This document shows, piece after piece, positions 43,420 to 52,470 of a stretch of DNA of 62,798 bases. The translations under genes were made by a program, and so were the position numbers. Under the pieces are notes generated by a model. That model did no database searches, was not told the origin of the DNA, and saw only the letters and a list, made by a program, of their open reading frames with translations. The number at the start of each line of letters is the position of its first letter. Positions within the stretch are counted from its first letter, which is position 1. This DNA is from Alienimonas sp043951915 (GTDB lineage Bacteria; Planctomycetota; Planctomycetia; Planctomycetales; Planctomycetaceae), in the NCBI RefSeq assembly GCF_043951915.1, contig NZ_JBINJD010000010.1:1-62798 (forward strand), given 5' to 3'.

Positions 43420-44892
43420 TCAGGCGAGAATCTCCTCCACGACGCGGCCGTGGACGTCCGTCAGGCGGAAGTCGCGGCCGGCGTGGCGGTAGGTGAGGCG
43501 CTCGTGGTCCACGCCCATCAGGTGCAGCATCGTGGCGTGCAGGTCGTGGACGTGGGTGCGGCCCTCGACGGCGGCGAAGCCGAACTCGTCCGTCGCCCCG
43601 TGGACGTGCCCGCCCTTCACGCCGCCGCCGGCCATCCAGACGGTGAAGCCGTGGTGGTTGTGGTCGCGGCCGTTCACCTTGCCGGCGTTCGAGCCCGGCT
43701 TGGGCAGCTCCACGACCGGGGTGCGGCCGAACTCCCCGCCGCACATCACCAGCGTTTCGTCCAGCAAGCCGAGCCGCTTCAGGTCCGTCAACAGGGCGGC
43801 GTGCGGCTTGTCGCACTGGCGGGCCAGCTCCATGTGGCGGGGCACGATGTCGTCGTGGTGGTCCCACGGCTGGCCCTGGCCGTGATACAGCTGCACGCAG
43901 CGGACGCCGCGCTCCACCAGTCGGCGGGCCAGCAGGCACATCCGGCCGTGCAGGGCGGTCGTCTTGTCGTCCAGCCCGTACAGATCGCGGACCTCCTGCG
44001 GCTCCTTCGACAGGTCGAACGCCTCGGAGGCGGACCCCTGCATCCGGTAGGCGGTCTCGAAGCTCTGAATACGGGCTTCGAGCTTGGCGTCGGCCCCGGC
44101 GGTCGCGGCGGCCCGGGCGGCGTGCTCCGCGTTCATCGCTCGCAGCAGTTCGAGCTGGGCTTCCTGTTCCCGCGGGCCCAACCGGGGGCGGACGTGTTCG
44201 ACCAGCTTTTCCACCTCCGTGTGGCGGGGGTTCATGTGGGTGCCGGCGTGCACGCCGGGCAGAAACCCGCTCCGCCAGTTGGCGGCCCCGGCGGTCGGGT
44301 AGCCGTCCGGGCAGAGCACGATGTAGCCCGGCAGGTTGTAGTTCTCGCTGCCGAGACCGTAGGTCAGCCAACTGCCGAACGCCGGCCGGGCCAGCCGCCC
44401 GTCGCCGGTGTTCATCAGCATCAGGGACGGCTCGTGGTTGGGCACGTCCGCGTGCATGCCGCGTAGCAAACACAGGTCGTCGGCGTGCTCCCCAACGTGC
44501 GGGAACATCTCGCTGACCGGCAGTCCGCTCTCGCCGTACTGCTTGAACTTGTATTGGCTGGCGAACGCGGCGCCGGTCTTCCGTTCCGTTCGCAGTTCGA
44601 TCGGCAGACTTTTGCCGTCGTACTTCGTCAACTCCGGCTTCGGGTCGAACGAATCGACGTGCGACAGCCCGCCGTTCATGAACAGGTGGATGACCGCCTT
44701 CGCCTTCGGCGGGTGGTGCGGCAGACCGCCGAGGCCGCCCACGGCGCCCGCCCCGCCGCTCTCCCGGGCGAACGCGGAGGCGTCCTGAGCCAGCGTCGCC
44801 GCGAGGCCGACCAGACCCAGACCGGTCCCGGCCCGGGCGAGCATCTGGCGACGGGAGAGCGGCGCGTCGGGGAAGAACATGGGAGGGGTCAT
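43420..44892 (-). CDS. DUF1501 protein with twin-arginine signal
   Basis: 490 residues. The Tat motif SRRQML near residue 13 is followed by a hydrophobic stretch. The DUF1501 body shows VIHLFMNGGLSHVDSFDPKPELTKYDGK, LLRGMHADVPNHEPSLMLMNTG, SWLTYGLGS, CVQLYHGQGQPWDHHDDI and MCGGEFGRTPVVE. It ends HDLHATMLHLMGVDHERLTYRHAGRDFRLTDV. The fold belongs to the alkaline-phosphatase/sulfatase superfamily. In planctomycetes these proteins are always paired with DUF1549/DUF1553 proteins, as here with a 4-nt ATGA overlap. The substrate is unknown. Confidence 0.95.
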   Translation of the reverse strand: MTPPMFFPDAPLSRRQMLARAGTGLGLVGLAATLAQDASAFARESGGAGAVGGLGGLPHHPPKAKAVIHLFMNGGLSHVDSFDPKPELTKYDGKSLPIELRTERKTGAAFASQYKFKQYGESGLPVSEMFPHVGEHADDLCLLRGMHADVPNHEPSLMLMNTGDGRLARPAFGSWLTYGLGSENYNLPGYIVLCPDGYPTAGAANWRSGFLPGVHAGTHMNPRHTEVEKLVEHVRPRLGPREQEAQLELLRAMNAEHAARAAATAGADAKLEARIQSFETAYRMQGSASEAFDLSKEPQEVRDLYGLDDKTTALHGRMCLLARRLVERGVRCVQLYHGQGQPWDHHDDIVPRHMELARQCDKPHAALLTDLKRLGLLDETLVMCGGEFGRTPVVELPKPGSNAGKVNGRDHNHHGFTVWMAGGGVKGGHVHGATDEFGFAAVEGRTHVHDLHATMLHLMGVDHERLTYRHAGRDFRLTDVHGRVVEEILA

Positions 44893-47471
44893 TCGAGGAA
44901 GGCGAACTCGTTACTCATCAGCAAAGCCTGCGCCAGCAGCGCCGGGGCGCGCTCCCCGCCGGCGGCGAGATAGGCTTCGGCCCGCTCCCGCTCCGCGGCG
45001 GTCGGCTCGCGGAGCAGCACGCGGCGGTACAGGGCGCCGACGTCCGACCCGGTCTGCTGCGCCAACGAGGCCGCCCACGCCGACAGGTGCGGGCCGTTCA
45101 GGGCGAACAGGGCCTGCTGCGGCACGGCGGTCTCCGTGCGGTCCGCGGCGCTGCTGTCCGGGGCGGGGAAATCGAAGTTCCGCAGCACGCCGGGCAGGTC
45201 GTTCCGGTTCACCCGGGCCCGGATCGTGCGGACGGCGACCGGTTCCGGCCCGAACGCCTCCACCGGGCGGCCGGTGGCGTCCTGATCCAGCACGCCGGCG
45301 GCGGCCAACACGCTGTCCCGCCACGCCTCCAGCGTGAGCCGGCGGCGGGGGAAGTGCGTCAGCAGGCGGTTGCCGGGGTCGATCTCGGAGCCCGCGGCGG
45401 GGCCGGCGGTGCGGCGGTAGGCGTCGGTCAGGGCGATCTGGCGGTGCAGCCATTTCAGGCTCCAACCGTGGGCGACGAACTCCGAGGCGAGCCAGTCCAG
45501 CAGTTCCGGGTGCGAGGGCGGATCCCCCTGCAAACCGAAGTCGCTGGGCGTGGCGACAATACCGGTGCCGAAGTGCCAGGCCCACACGCGGTTCACGATC
45601 ACGCGGGCCGTCAGCGGATTCTCCGGGTCGACGATCGCCGCCGCCAGCTCCCGCCGCCCGCTGACCCCGCGGGCGGAGTTCGGGTCCTCCGTCAGTTCGA
45701 CTAGCTCCCCGTCGGTGAGAATCGAGGGCAGGGCGTGCGGCACGACCTCGTCTCCCCGCCGGCCGCGGTCGCCGCGGATAAAGACGGTGTTCCGCACGCG
45801 GCGGTCGGCGTCCCTCAGCGCCTCCGCCCGCGGCGGGGCGTGGGGGCTGTCGGCGATGAAGGTTTCCAGATTCTTTACCGCGTTGCGGTGGGCGTTCCGC
45901 TCCGCCTGATTGGCGAACCGCTCAAACTGCCCCTCCGGCACGACGGCGTACTGATCCGCCGCCGCGAGGGCCGCGTCGGCCTGCGGGGCGTCGAACCGTT
46001 CGATCAGGGCGGCGACCGCCTCCGGGTCGGCGTCTGCGCCTTGGTTCTGCAGGCGAACCCACTCGCCCAACGCGGCGTCGTCTTCTTTGAGTCGCTTCAG
46101 GGTGTCGCGGAAGTGACGGACGGCGGCGTCCCGCAGCGCCTTGCGACGCGGGTCGTCGTCCGGCATCACGCCGGCCCCGGCGGCGAGGTACTGCCCGAAC
46201 TTCGCCCGCAGGTCGGCGACGATCGCCTCCGTCTGTTTCGCCTGCTCCGCGTCGGCGGCGGCCTCCAGTTCGCCCCGCTTCGTGAGGAACGCCCGCACCG
46301 CCGGGGTGTCGGCCGGCTCGCCGATCCGCGGCAGCTCCTCCCGGTCCACGCTGCTGCGGAACACGCCGAACAGGGCGTAGTAGTCCTCCGTCGGGATCGG
46401 GTCGAACTTGTGATCGTGACAGCGGGCGCAGGCCACCGTCAGCCCCAGCAGGCCGCGGGAGGTCACGTCCACCTGGTCGTCGGCGATCAGGATGCCGTCG
46501 TTGCGGAAGCGGTCGCCGAGGGTGAGGAATCCCAGCGCCGCCAGTTCCGGGGCGTTCTCCGGCAGGCCGAGCAGGTCCGCGGCGAGTTGCTCCGTCACGA
46601 ACTGATCGAACGGCTTATCCTCGTTGAAGCTCTCGCTGACGTAGTCCCGGTAGGTCCAGGCAAAGGCGTACTCGATCGATTCGGTGAACACGTATCCGCG
46701 GGTGTCCGCGTAGCGGGCCACGTCCAGCCAGTGCCGGGCCCACCGCGGGCCCAGCCGCGGGTCGGCCAGCAGGCGGTCGATCAGCCGCGGCCACCAGTCC
46801 GGGGACTCGTCGGCGAGGGCGGTTTGCAGTTCCTCCCAGGTCGGCGGCAGGCCGAGCAGGTCGAGGTAGGCCCGGCGAACCAACGTGCGGCGGTCGGCCT
46901 CCGGGGCGGCGACCGCTCCGGAGACGGCCATCTTCGCGTTGAGGAACCGGTCGATCGGCGTGCTGCCGGGGGCGTCGGGAACCGCGGGCCGCACGACCGG
47001 CTGGAAGGACCAGTGCCGCGTGAGGTCCGCGGCTTCGCCCTCGGCGGGGGCGGCGTCCTCCGGCCAGACGGCGCCGCGCTGGACCCAGTCGGTCAGCAGG
47101 GCGATTTCCTCTTCGGGCAGCTTGCCGGAGGGGGGCATGCCGGTGTCGTAGTCGCCGTGGGCCAGCACCTCGATCAGCCGGCTGCCGGCCGGGTCGCCGG
47201 CCGTGATCGCCGGGGCGCCGGTGCTCAGTTCTTCCGTCGAGAACGCCGTCGCCCGGCGGTCCAGCCGCACGCCGCCCTGCTGTTTGTCGGCCCCGTGGCA
47301 CTCGAAGCACCGCTTGGCCAGCAGCGGGCGGATGTGCGTTTCGAAGTGCTGAACCGCCGCCGGATCGGGCGCCGAATCGGCCGCGGGGGCGACGCCCGCG
47401 GTCAGCGACAGGCAGACCGCCGCCGCGGCGAGGTGCGGGAGGGAAGGCAAGATGTGTCGCGGGGCGGGCAT
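44889..47471 (-). CDS. DUF1549/DUF1553 protein with planctomycete cytochrome c domain
   Basis: 860 residues with a signal peptide (LAAAAVCLSLTAGVAPAA). The PSCyt1 domain contains the heme motif KRCFECHGA (CxxCH) and the GDYDTGMPPSGKLPEEEI distal region. DUF1549 (about 145-355) includes DRFLNAKM, LVRRAYLDLLGLPPTWEEL, WLDVARYADTRGYVF and LTVACARCHDHKFDPI, which supplies a second CxxCH. DUF1553 (about 590-850) includes RVWAWHFGTGIVATPSDFGLQGDPPSHPELLDWLA. These exported proteins are a hallmark of planctomycetes and are thought to act with DUF1501 partners in polymer breakdown or redox chemistry on the cell envelope. Confidence 0.96.
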   Translation of the reverse strand: MPAPRHILPSLPHLAAAAVCLSLTAGVAPAADSAPDPAAVQHFETHIRPLLAKRCFECHGADKQQGGVRLDRRATAFSTEELSTGAPAITAGDPAGSRLIEVLAHGDYDTGMPPSGKLPEEEIALLTDWVQRGAVWPEDAAPAEGEAADLTRHWSFQPVVRPAVPDAPGSTPIDRFLNAKMAVSGAVAAPEADRRTLVRRAYLDLLGLPPTWEELQTALADESPDWWPRLIDRLLADPRLGPRWARHWLDVARYADTRGYVFTESIEYAFAWTYRDYVSESFNEDKPFDQFVTEQLAADLLGLPENAPELAALGFLTLGDRFRNDGILIADDQVDVTSRGLLGLTVACARCHDHKFDPIPTEDYYALFGVFRSSVDREELPRIGEPADTPAVRAFLTKRGELEAAADAEQAKQTEAIVADLRAKFGQYLAAGAGVMPDDDPRRKALRDAAVRHFRDTLKRLKEDDAALGEWVRLQNQGADADPEAVAALIERFDAPQADAALAAADQYAVVPEGQFERFANQAERNAHRNAVKNLETFIADSPHAPPRAEALRDADRRVRNTVFIRGDRGRRGDEVVPHALPSILTDGELVELTEDPNSARGVSGRRELAAAIVDPENPLTARVIVNRVWAWHFGTGIVATPSDFGLQGDPPSHPELLDWLASEFVAHGWSLKWLHRQIALTDAYRRTAGPAAGSEIDPGNRLLTHFPRRRLTLEAWRDSVLAAAGVLDQDATGRPVEAFGPEPVAVRTIRARVNRNDLPGVLRNFDFPAPDSSAADRTETAVPQQALFALNGPHLSAWAASLAQQTGSDVGALYRRVLLREPTAAERERAEAYLAAGGERAPALLAQALLMSNEFAFLE

Positions 47472-47578
47472 GAGGTCGGTCCGGGGGACGGGCCGGGCGG
47501 GAGGCGCATTCTACCGATAGTCGCGCCTTGATACATCGGGCCGGGACCGCCCGGGGGCGATCTCGGTAGGTTGACCGC

Positions 47579-49885
47579 ATGAGGATTCGCACCGAACGAC
47601 CGTTCCGCGTCCGCGTGCTGCTGGTCGCGGCGACCATGTGGACGGCGGCGATCGCCCGGGCCGATTTGGGGCCGGAGAACGTCGTGCTGGTCGTCAACGG
47701 CGACAGCGTCGCGTCCCGCACGGCGGCGAACCATTACGTCGCCGCCCGGGGCCTGGCCGACGCGGCGGTCGTCGTGCTACGCGACCTGCCGGACTGGGAG
47801 GAGACGGACGTCGCCCGGTTCCGAGACCGCATTCTGCGGCCGACGTTGACGGCCGCGAACGACCGCGGCCTCGCCCCGCAACTCGACGCCGTGGCCTACA
47901 GCACGGCGATCCCCACGAAGATCCGCCTCGCCGCGGACCTCTCGGCGGAAGTCTGGGGCGACGGCCCGCGGCCGCACAAGATCTTCACGCCCTACGGCTC
48001 CCTGACCGGGCTGACGACCCTTTACGAGCCGGTTTTGCAGAAGCGGGCCGCGGAGTACCTCGCCCCGAACGCCAACGCCGCCTTCGCCGAGCCGGAGCGG
48101 GGGGAGGAGGACGAACCCGTCGCCCCGGCGACGGCCGGCTTCCGCCGGGCGATCGGCTTTGACGCCGACCGCCAGCCGACCGTGGGGCCGGGGCGGCGGT
48201 ATCTGCTCAGCACGGCGCTCGGCGTGACGACCGGACGGGGGGAGACGGTGGAGGAGATCGTCGCACGACTGCGGGCCGCCGCCGCGGCCGACGGCACGCG
48301 GCCGGCGGGGGCGGTGGTCTTCTGCGACACCAAGGACGTTCGCAGTACGACCCGCCAACCGCTGTTCGCCGCCGCGGTCGCCGGCATCGAGGCGGAGGCC
48401 GCCGATCGGGGCCTTAACGTGCGGGCGAAGATCATCACGACGAGCCTGCCCCGGCGGGAGCCGTCGCTCGTCGGCCTGACCGCCGGTCTGGCCGGCGTCA
48501 AACCGCAGGACTGGAGGAGCCCGCTCGTCGGCTTCGCCCCCGGGGCCTTCGCGGACAACCTCACCAGCTTCGGCGGCGTGCTGTCGGAGCGCGGACACGG
48601 CCAGGTGACGGCGGTCGACTGGCTGCGGTTCGGCGCCGCGGCCAGCGGCGGTACGGTGCACGAACCGTACGCGGTGCCCTTCAAGTTCCCCTCGCCCTTC
48701 CTGCATCTGCACCGCCTTCGCGGCGTGACGCTGGCGGAGGCGCTGATCCGCAGCGTCGCTGGCCCGTACCAGTACCTCGCGGTCGGCGACCCACTCAGCA
48801 ACCCCTACGCCCGCCGGCCGGTCGTCACGCTGGGGATGCCGCAGAGCGACGCGGAGACCCCGCTGAGCGGCGTCGTCCCAATCACCCTGGGCGCCGCGGA
48901 CGCGGAGGGGAAGCCGGTGAAGCTCGCCGGGTGGGAGCTGTACGTCGACGGTCAGCGGATCGCCGTGCTGCCGCCGGGCCGGCCCTTCAATTGGGACACG
49001 ACGAAGCGGCCCGACGGCGCCCATGAGTTCGCCGCCGTGGCCGTCGCCGCCGACGCCGCCCAAAGCCGCGGCCGGGCGGTGCGGGGGGCGGTCGTGCGGA
49101 ACGGCGACCGCCCCGGGGGCCCGCGGCTGTCCGCCGACGTGACCGAAGCGATCTGGGGCGAGCCGCTGACCGTCGCCGTCGAGGTTCGAGGGGACGCGGA
49201 TCAGTACGTCGTGCGGCACGGTCGAGAGGTCGTCGGGGAGCGAGTCGGCACGCCGGACGGGGACGACCGTACCCTGAACGACGTGGACGGTCGCCGAACG
49301 CACTTCTACCGCGTCGACACCCGGCCCCTCGGCCTCGGCCCGGTCACGCTGCGGGCGGAGATCACGCCGGACGGGGAGGACGGCGAGCCCGGTCCCCCGG
49401 TGCGGTCGGCGCCGCTGACGGTCACGATCGTCCCCCCGCTGCAGCGGGGGCGGAGCGTGGCGGAGAACGAGACGCTGCTCGACGGACCGAAGTTGCGGTG
49501 GGCGGGCGGGGCGCCGGTCGTCATGAGCGGCGGACTGCCGGACGGGTGGCTGGAGAAGGCGAAGCCGCCGGCGGGGACGGCGTTCACCCTCTCCGCGGTC
49601 GTCACGGTGCGGGAGCCGGGGCTCTACCGGTTGGCCCTGCGGACGAACTGCGACGTGTCGGTCGCCGTCGGCGGCGAACCGGCCCCGGCGATGACGGGCC
49701 CGACGGAGGCGTCCGCGGCCGGCGACGCCTGGCGGAGCGTGCCGGTGTGGCTCGAGTGGGGACGCCACGCCGTCGTCCTCACCGGCCGCACGCCGAAGCG
49801 AGCCCCCCTGCTGAACGTGCGGTGGGGCCGCCGCGGCCTGCAAACCCCCACCGCCGCCACGTGGCGGCGGGTCGCCGGGGACTAA
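47579..49885 (+). CDS. TIGR03790-like secreted protein with C-terminal beta domains
   Basis: 768 residues. A signal peptide (VRVLLVAATMWTAAIARA) precedes VVLVVNGDSVASRTAANHYVAARGL, IPTKIRL, a long Gly/Ala module with SFGGVLSERGHGQVTAVDWLRFGAAASGGTVHEPYAVPFKFPSP and QYLAVGDPLSNPY. These match my recollection of the TIGR03790 family. A C-terminal part (about 490-768) looks like Ig-like and PA14/CBM-like beta domains (LYRLALRTNCDVSVAVGGE). The function is unknown. It is divergent from the DUF1549 gene, and its TAA overlaps the TAG of the permease gene. Confidence 0.75.
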   Translation: MRIRTERPFRVRVLLVAATMWTAAIARADLGPENVVLVVNGDSVASRTAANHYVAARGLADAAVVVLRDLPDWEETDVARFRDRILRPTLTAANDRGLAPQLDAVAYSTAIPTKIRLAADLSAEVWGDGPRPHKIFTPYGSLTGLTTLYEPVLQKRAAEYLAPNANAAFAEPERGEEDEPVAPATAGFRRAIGFDADRQPTVGPGRRYLLSTALGVTTGRGETVEEIVARLRAAAAADGTRPAGAVVFCDTKDVRSTTRQPLFAAAVAGIEAEAADRGLNVRAKIITTSLPRREPSLVGLTAGLAGVKPQDWRSPLVGFAPGAFADNLTSFGGVLSERGHGQVTAVDWLRFGAAASGGTVHEPYAVPFKFPSPFLHLHRLRGVTLAEALIRSVAGPYQYLAVGDPLSNPYARRPVVTLGMPQSDAETPLSGVVPITLGAADAEGKPVKLAGWELYVDGQRIAVLPPGRPFNWDTTKRPDGAHEFAAVAVAADAAQSRGRAVRGAVVRNGDRPGGPRLSADVTEAIWGEPLTVAVEVRGDADQYVVRHGREVVGERVGTPDGDDRTLNDVDGRRTHFYRVDTRPLGLGPVTLRAEITPDGEDGEPGPPVRSAPLTVTIVPPLQRGRSVAENETLLDGPKLRWAGGAPVVMSGGLPDGWLEKAKPPAGTAFTLSAVVTVREPGLYRLALRTNCDVSVAVGGEPAPAMTGPTEASAAGDAWRSVPVWLEWGRHAVVLTGRTPKRAPLLNVRWGRRGLQTPTAATWRRVAGD

Positions 49886-51285
49886 ACGGCCCGCTTGGCG
49901 AACCGCCACGCTCCCAGCGTCAGGAAGACGAGGGCGAACCCGCACAGGGCGGCGGCGCATTCCCACACCACGCCGGAGTCCGGGCGGGGCGTGGCGAGCA
50001 CCTGGTCGTAGCCGATCAGCGCCCAGGCGTGCGGCGTGGCGAGGCTCAGGGTTTGCACGCTCTCGGGCAGCCAGTCCCGCGGCATAAAGCACCCGCTGAT
50101 CCCCGCCAGCAGGATCACCGTGCTGGTGGCGTACGCCGAGACCTGCGCCTCGCTGTTCACCATCGTCGCCACGAGCAGCCCCAGCCCGGTCGCCGCGGCG
50201 CTGCAGGCGAGCGCGATCGGCAACAGCAACCAGGGCCGCGGCCCCCACTCCATCCCGAACAGGGCCTTGCCGGTGAGGAACAGGATCGCCGTCTGCAACA
50301 CGGAGATCACGTAGAACGGCAGCGTCTTGCCGATCAGGATCGACGTCGGCCGCACCGGGGTCGTGCGGAGCCGGCGGAGGGTGCCCAGGTCCTGCTCGTA
50401 CAGGAAGCTGCGGGCCATCAGGTTCACCAGGAAGAACACGAACATCACCGTGTAGCCGGGGACGATCTCGTCGTACACGTTGGAGATCACCCCGCCGCCG
50501 GCGGGGGGCTCGGAGAGCGGGATCTCCCGCGGCCCGGCGGCCGTCTCCGCGGCGATGCGATCGCAGGCCCCGGACAGCACGGTCGCGGCCCGGGGGTTGC
50601 GGCAGATCAGCAGCCGGCCCAGCCGCGGGATCACCAGCCCGGCGACCGCCAGCCGGATGCCGCCGGAGGGCTCCGCGTCGTCGCCGCTGTAAAGCGTCAC
50701 GTCCAGCGGGGCGAGGTTGCCGTGCGCCAGCGGGCCCTCGTTGGAGCCGAACAGCGTGTCCGGCTCGACGGTGTAGCCCCGGCGGTAGAAGGTCGGGCCG
50801 AAGATCACCGCCTCGTCCACCAGCCCGCGGTCGACCAGCGCCCGGGCGGCCTCGGCCGGGTCCTCGGGCAGGGGCGCCGCCATTTGGTCGTCGAGGATCG
50901 TCGCCCAGTGCTCCGGCGTGTCCGCCCGGATGCCGCCGACCTCCCGGGCGTTCAGCCCGGCGAGCACTTCGACGACGGTGTTGCGAGCTTTGGTTCGCTC
51001 CGCGGCGGCTTCGTCGGGCGGGAAGGCCGGGGAGGGCAGCAGGTCCGGCGAGAGCTCTGCATCCGGCGGGTCCTCGAAGCCCTCGGCCCCGATGGCGTCG
51101 TAGTCGATGGCGTCCGCCACCACGACGCGGATCGCCGGCGCCTCGCCGCCCAGGCCGGGCAGCCGGCCGGTCGTCAGCCCGATGATCGCAATGAACGACA
51201 GCGGCAGGATCAGCAGCATCGCCGCCGTCCGCCGGTCGCGGACCAGCAACAACAGATCCTTGGCGGTGATGACGAGGGCGGACAT
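49882..51285 (-). CDS. ABC-2 type permease
   Basis: 467 residues. One N-terminal helix (TAAMLLILPLSFIAIIGLTTG) is followed by a large extracytoplasmic region (about 45-265) and five C-terminal helices (VMFVFFLVNLMARSFL, SVLQTAILFLTGKALFG, LLLPIALACSAAATGLGLLVATMV, ATSTVILLAGISGC and CAAALCGFALVFLTLGAW). The loop YEQDLGTLRRLRTTPV is typical of DrrB/YhhJ exporters. It lies 97 bp downstream of its ATPase in the same direction. The exporter's substrate is unknown. The stop overlaps that of the convergent TIGR03790-like gene. Confidence 0.9.
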   Translation of the reverse strand: MSALVITAKDLLLLVRDRRTAAMLLILPLSFIAIIGLTTGRLPGLGGEAPAIRVVVADAIDYDAIGAEGFEDPPDAELSPDLLPSPAFPPDEAAAERTKARNTVVEVLAGLNAREVGGIRADTPEHWATILDDQMAAPLPEDPAEAARALVDRGLVDEAVIFGPTFYRRGYTVEPDTLFGSNEGPLAHGNLAPLDVTLYSGDDAEPSGGIRLAVAGLVIPRLGRLLICRNPRAATVLSGACDRIAAETAAGPREIPLSEPPAGGGVISNVYDEIVPGYTVMFVFFLVNLMARSFLYEQDLGTLRRLRTTPVRPTSILIGKTLPFYVISVLQTAILFLTGKALFGMEWGPRPWLLLPIALACSAAATGLGLLVATMVNSEAQVSAYATSTVILLAGISGCFMPRDWLPESVQTLSLATPHAWALIGYDQVLATPRPDSGVVWECAAALCGFALVFLTLGAWRFAKRAV

Positions 51286-51310
51286 GAACGGTGGGTGAGG
51301 GGGGAAGCGA

Positions 51311-51377
51311 GAGGGGGACGGAGGCCGGGACGCGTCGCGGGCGAGCCGCGTCGCGCCTCCATCCCTCCGTCCTCCTC
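51311..51377. repeat. Intergenic palindrome between ABC ATPase and permease genes
   Basis: GACGGAGG (51317-51324) can pair with CCTCCGTC (51364-51371), or GGAGGC (51320-51325) with GCCTCC (51355-51360), around inner GACGCG/CGCGTC arms. The result is an extended stem-loop filling the 97-bp gap. Alternative pairings exist. It could modulate the ATPase-to-permease ratio; this is inferred from position only. Confidence 0.45.
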
Positions 51378-51382
51378 CCCGG

Positions 51383-52408
51383 CTAGTCTCGTAGGGTGTT
51401 GCCGGTCAGTTTGAGGAACAGGCGTTCGAGGTCCGGCTCGTCGGTCTGCACCGAGTCCAGGCGGCCGCCGGCGGATTTGACGTGCTCCAGGACCGGGGCG
51501 AGCACGCCGGAAAGGGTCGTGTCGCCGTTCAGGCGGCTGCGGGGCAGGGCGAAGGTCACGGCGCCGCTGGGCTGGGCGACGACGTCGAACAGCCCGGCGA
51601 ACGCCGGCGGCAGCAGCGCGGCGCCCTCCGGATCGTTCGGCGGCGGCGTGACGGACAGCCGCAGCACGCTCTCCAGCGGGGCGAGCAGGTCCGGAATCGT
51701 GCCCGCCGCCAGCACCCGGCCGGCGTCGATCACGGCGACCCGGTCGCAGACCTCCTCCACCTCTTCCATATAGTGACTGGCGTAGACGACCGCCGTGCCC
51801 TCGGCGGCGACGTCCTTCACGCTGGCCAGCAGGTGGGCCCGGCTCTGCGGGTCCACGCCCACCGTCGGTTCGTCGAGGATCAGCACGCTGGGCCGGTGGA
51901 GCAGGGCGCAGCCGAAGTTCAGCCGCCGCTTCATCCCCCCGCTGTAGTGCTCCGCCCGGTCGTCGGCCCGGTTCGTCAGGCCGGTGCGGCGGAGGGCGTC
52001 GGCGACGCGGTCGTCCAGTTCCGTCCCCCCCAGCCCGTACAGGCGTCCGAAGAACCGCAGGTTCTGCCGGGCGGTCAGCTCCGGGTAGATCGCCAGATCC
52101 TGCGGGACGACGCCGAGCCGGGCCCGCAGGTCGCGGCGGCTCGGGGTGAGGGCCTCCCCGCTGAGTTCCACCGTCCCCCCGTCGGCGGGCAGCACGCCGC
52201 AGGCGATCATCATGGTGGTCGACTTGCCGGCGCCGTTCGGGCCGAGCAGCCCGAACACCTCCCCGGGGGCGACTTCGAGGCTGACGTCCGCCACGGCGAC
52301 GAGGTCGCCGAAGGTTTTCCGCAGGTTTTGCAGGCGCAGGGCGGCCTCCCCGGCGGCGGGGGACGCGGCGGCGGGGTTGGCGGGCGGCGGGGCGAGGGCG
52401 GCGGTCAC
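51383..52408 (-). CDS. ABC transporter ATPase (DrrA/CcmA type)
   Basis: 341 residues from a GTG at 52408. After an Ala/Pro leader come Walker A LGPNGAGKSTT, the Q-loop VVPQDLAIYPELTARQNL, signature HYSGGMKRRLNFG, Walker B VLILDEPTVGVDP and the H-switch ASHYMEE. A C-terminal extension (about 240-341) ends VQTDEPDLERLFLKLTGNTLRD, as in drug or lipid exporters of the DrrA class. It pairs with the ABC-2 permease downstream. It is distinct in sequence from the Gld-type ATPase at 6872-7687. Confidence 0.93.
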   Translation of the reverse strand: MTAALAPPPANPAAASPAAGEAALRLQNLRKTFGDLVAVADVSLEVAPGEVFGLLGPNGAGKSTTMMIACGVLPADGGTVELSGEALTPSRRDLRARLGVVPQDLAIYPELTARQNLRFFGRLYGLGGTELDDRVADALRRTGLTNRADDRAEHYSGGMKRRLNFGCALLHRPSVLILDEPTVGVDPQSRAHLLASVKDVAAEGTAVVYASHYMEEVEEVCDRVAVIDAGRVLAAGTIPDLLAPLESVLRLSVTPPPNDPEGAALLPPAFAGLFDVVAQPSGAVTFALPRSRLNGDTTLSGVLAPVLEHVKSAGGRLDSVQTDEPDLERLFLKLTGNTLRD

Positions 52409-52470
52409 GGCGGGAACCTAAGGCCGACGGCGCCGCACGGCGACCCTGCGGCCCCCCGCGGGGCGGTCGG

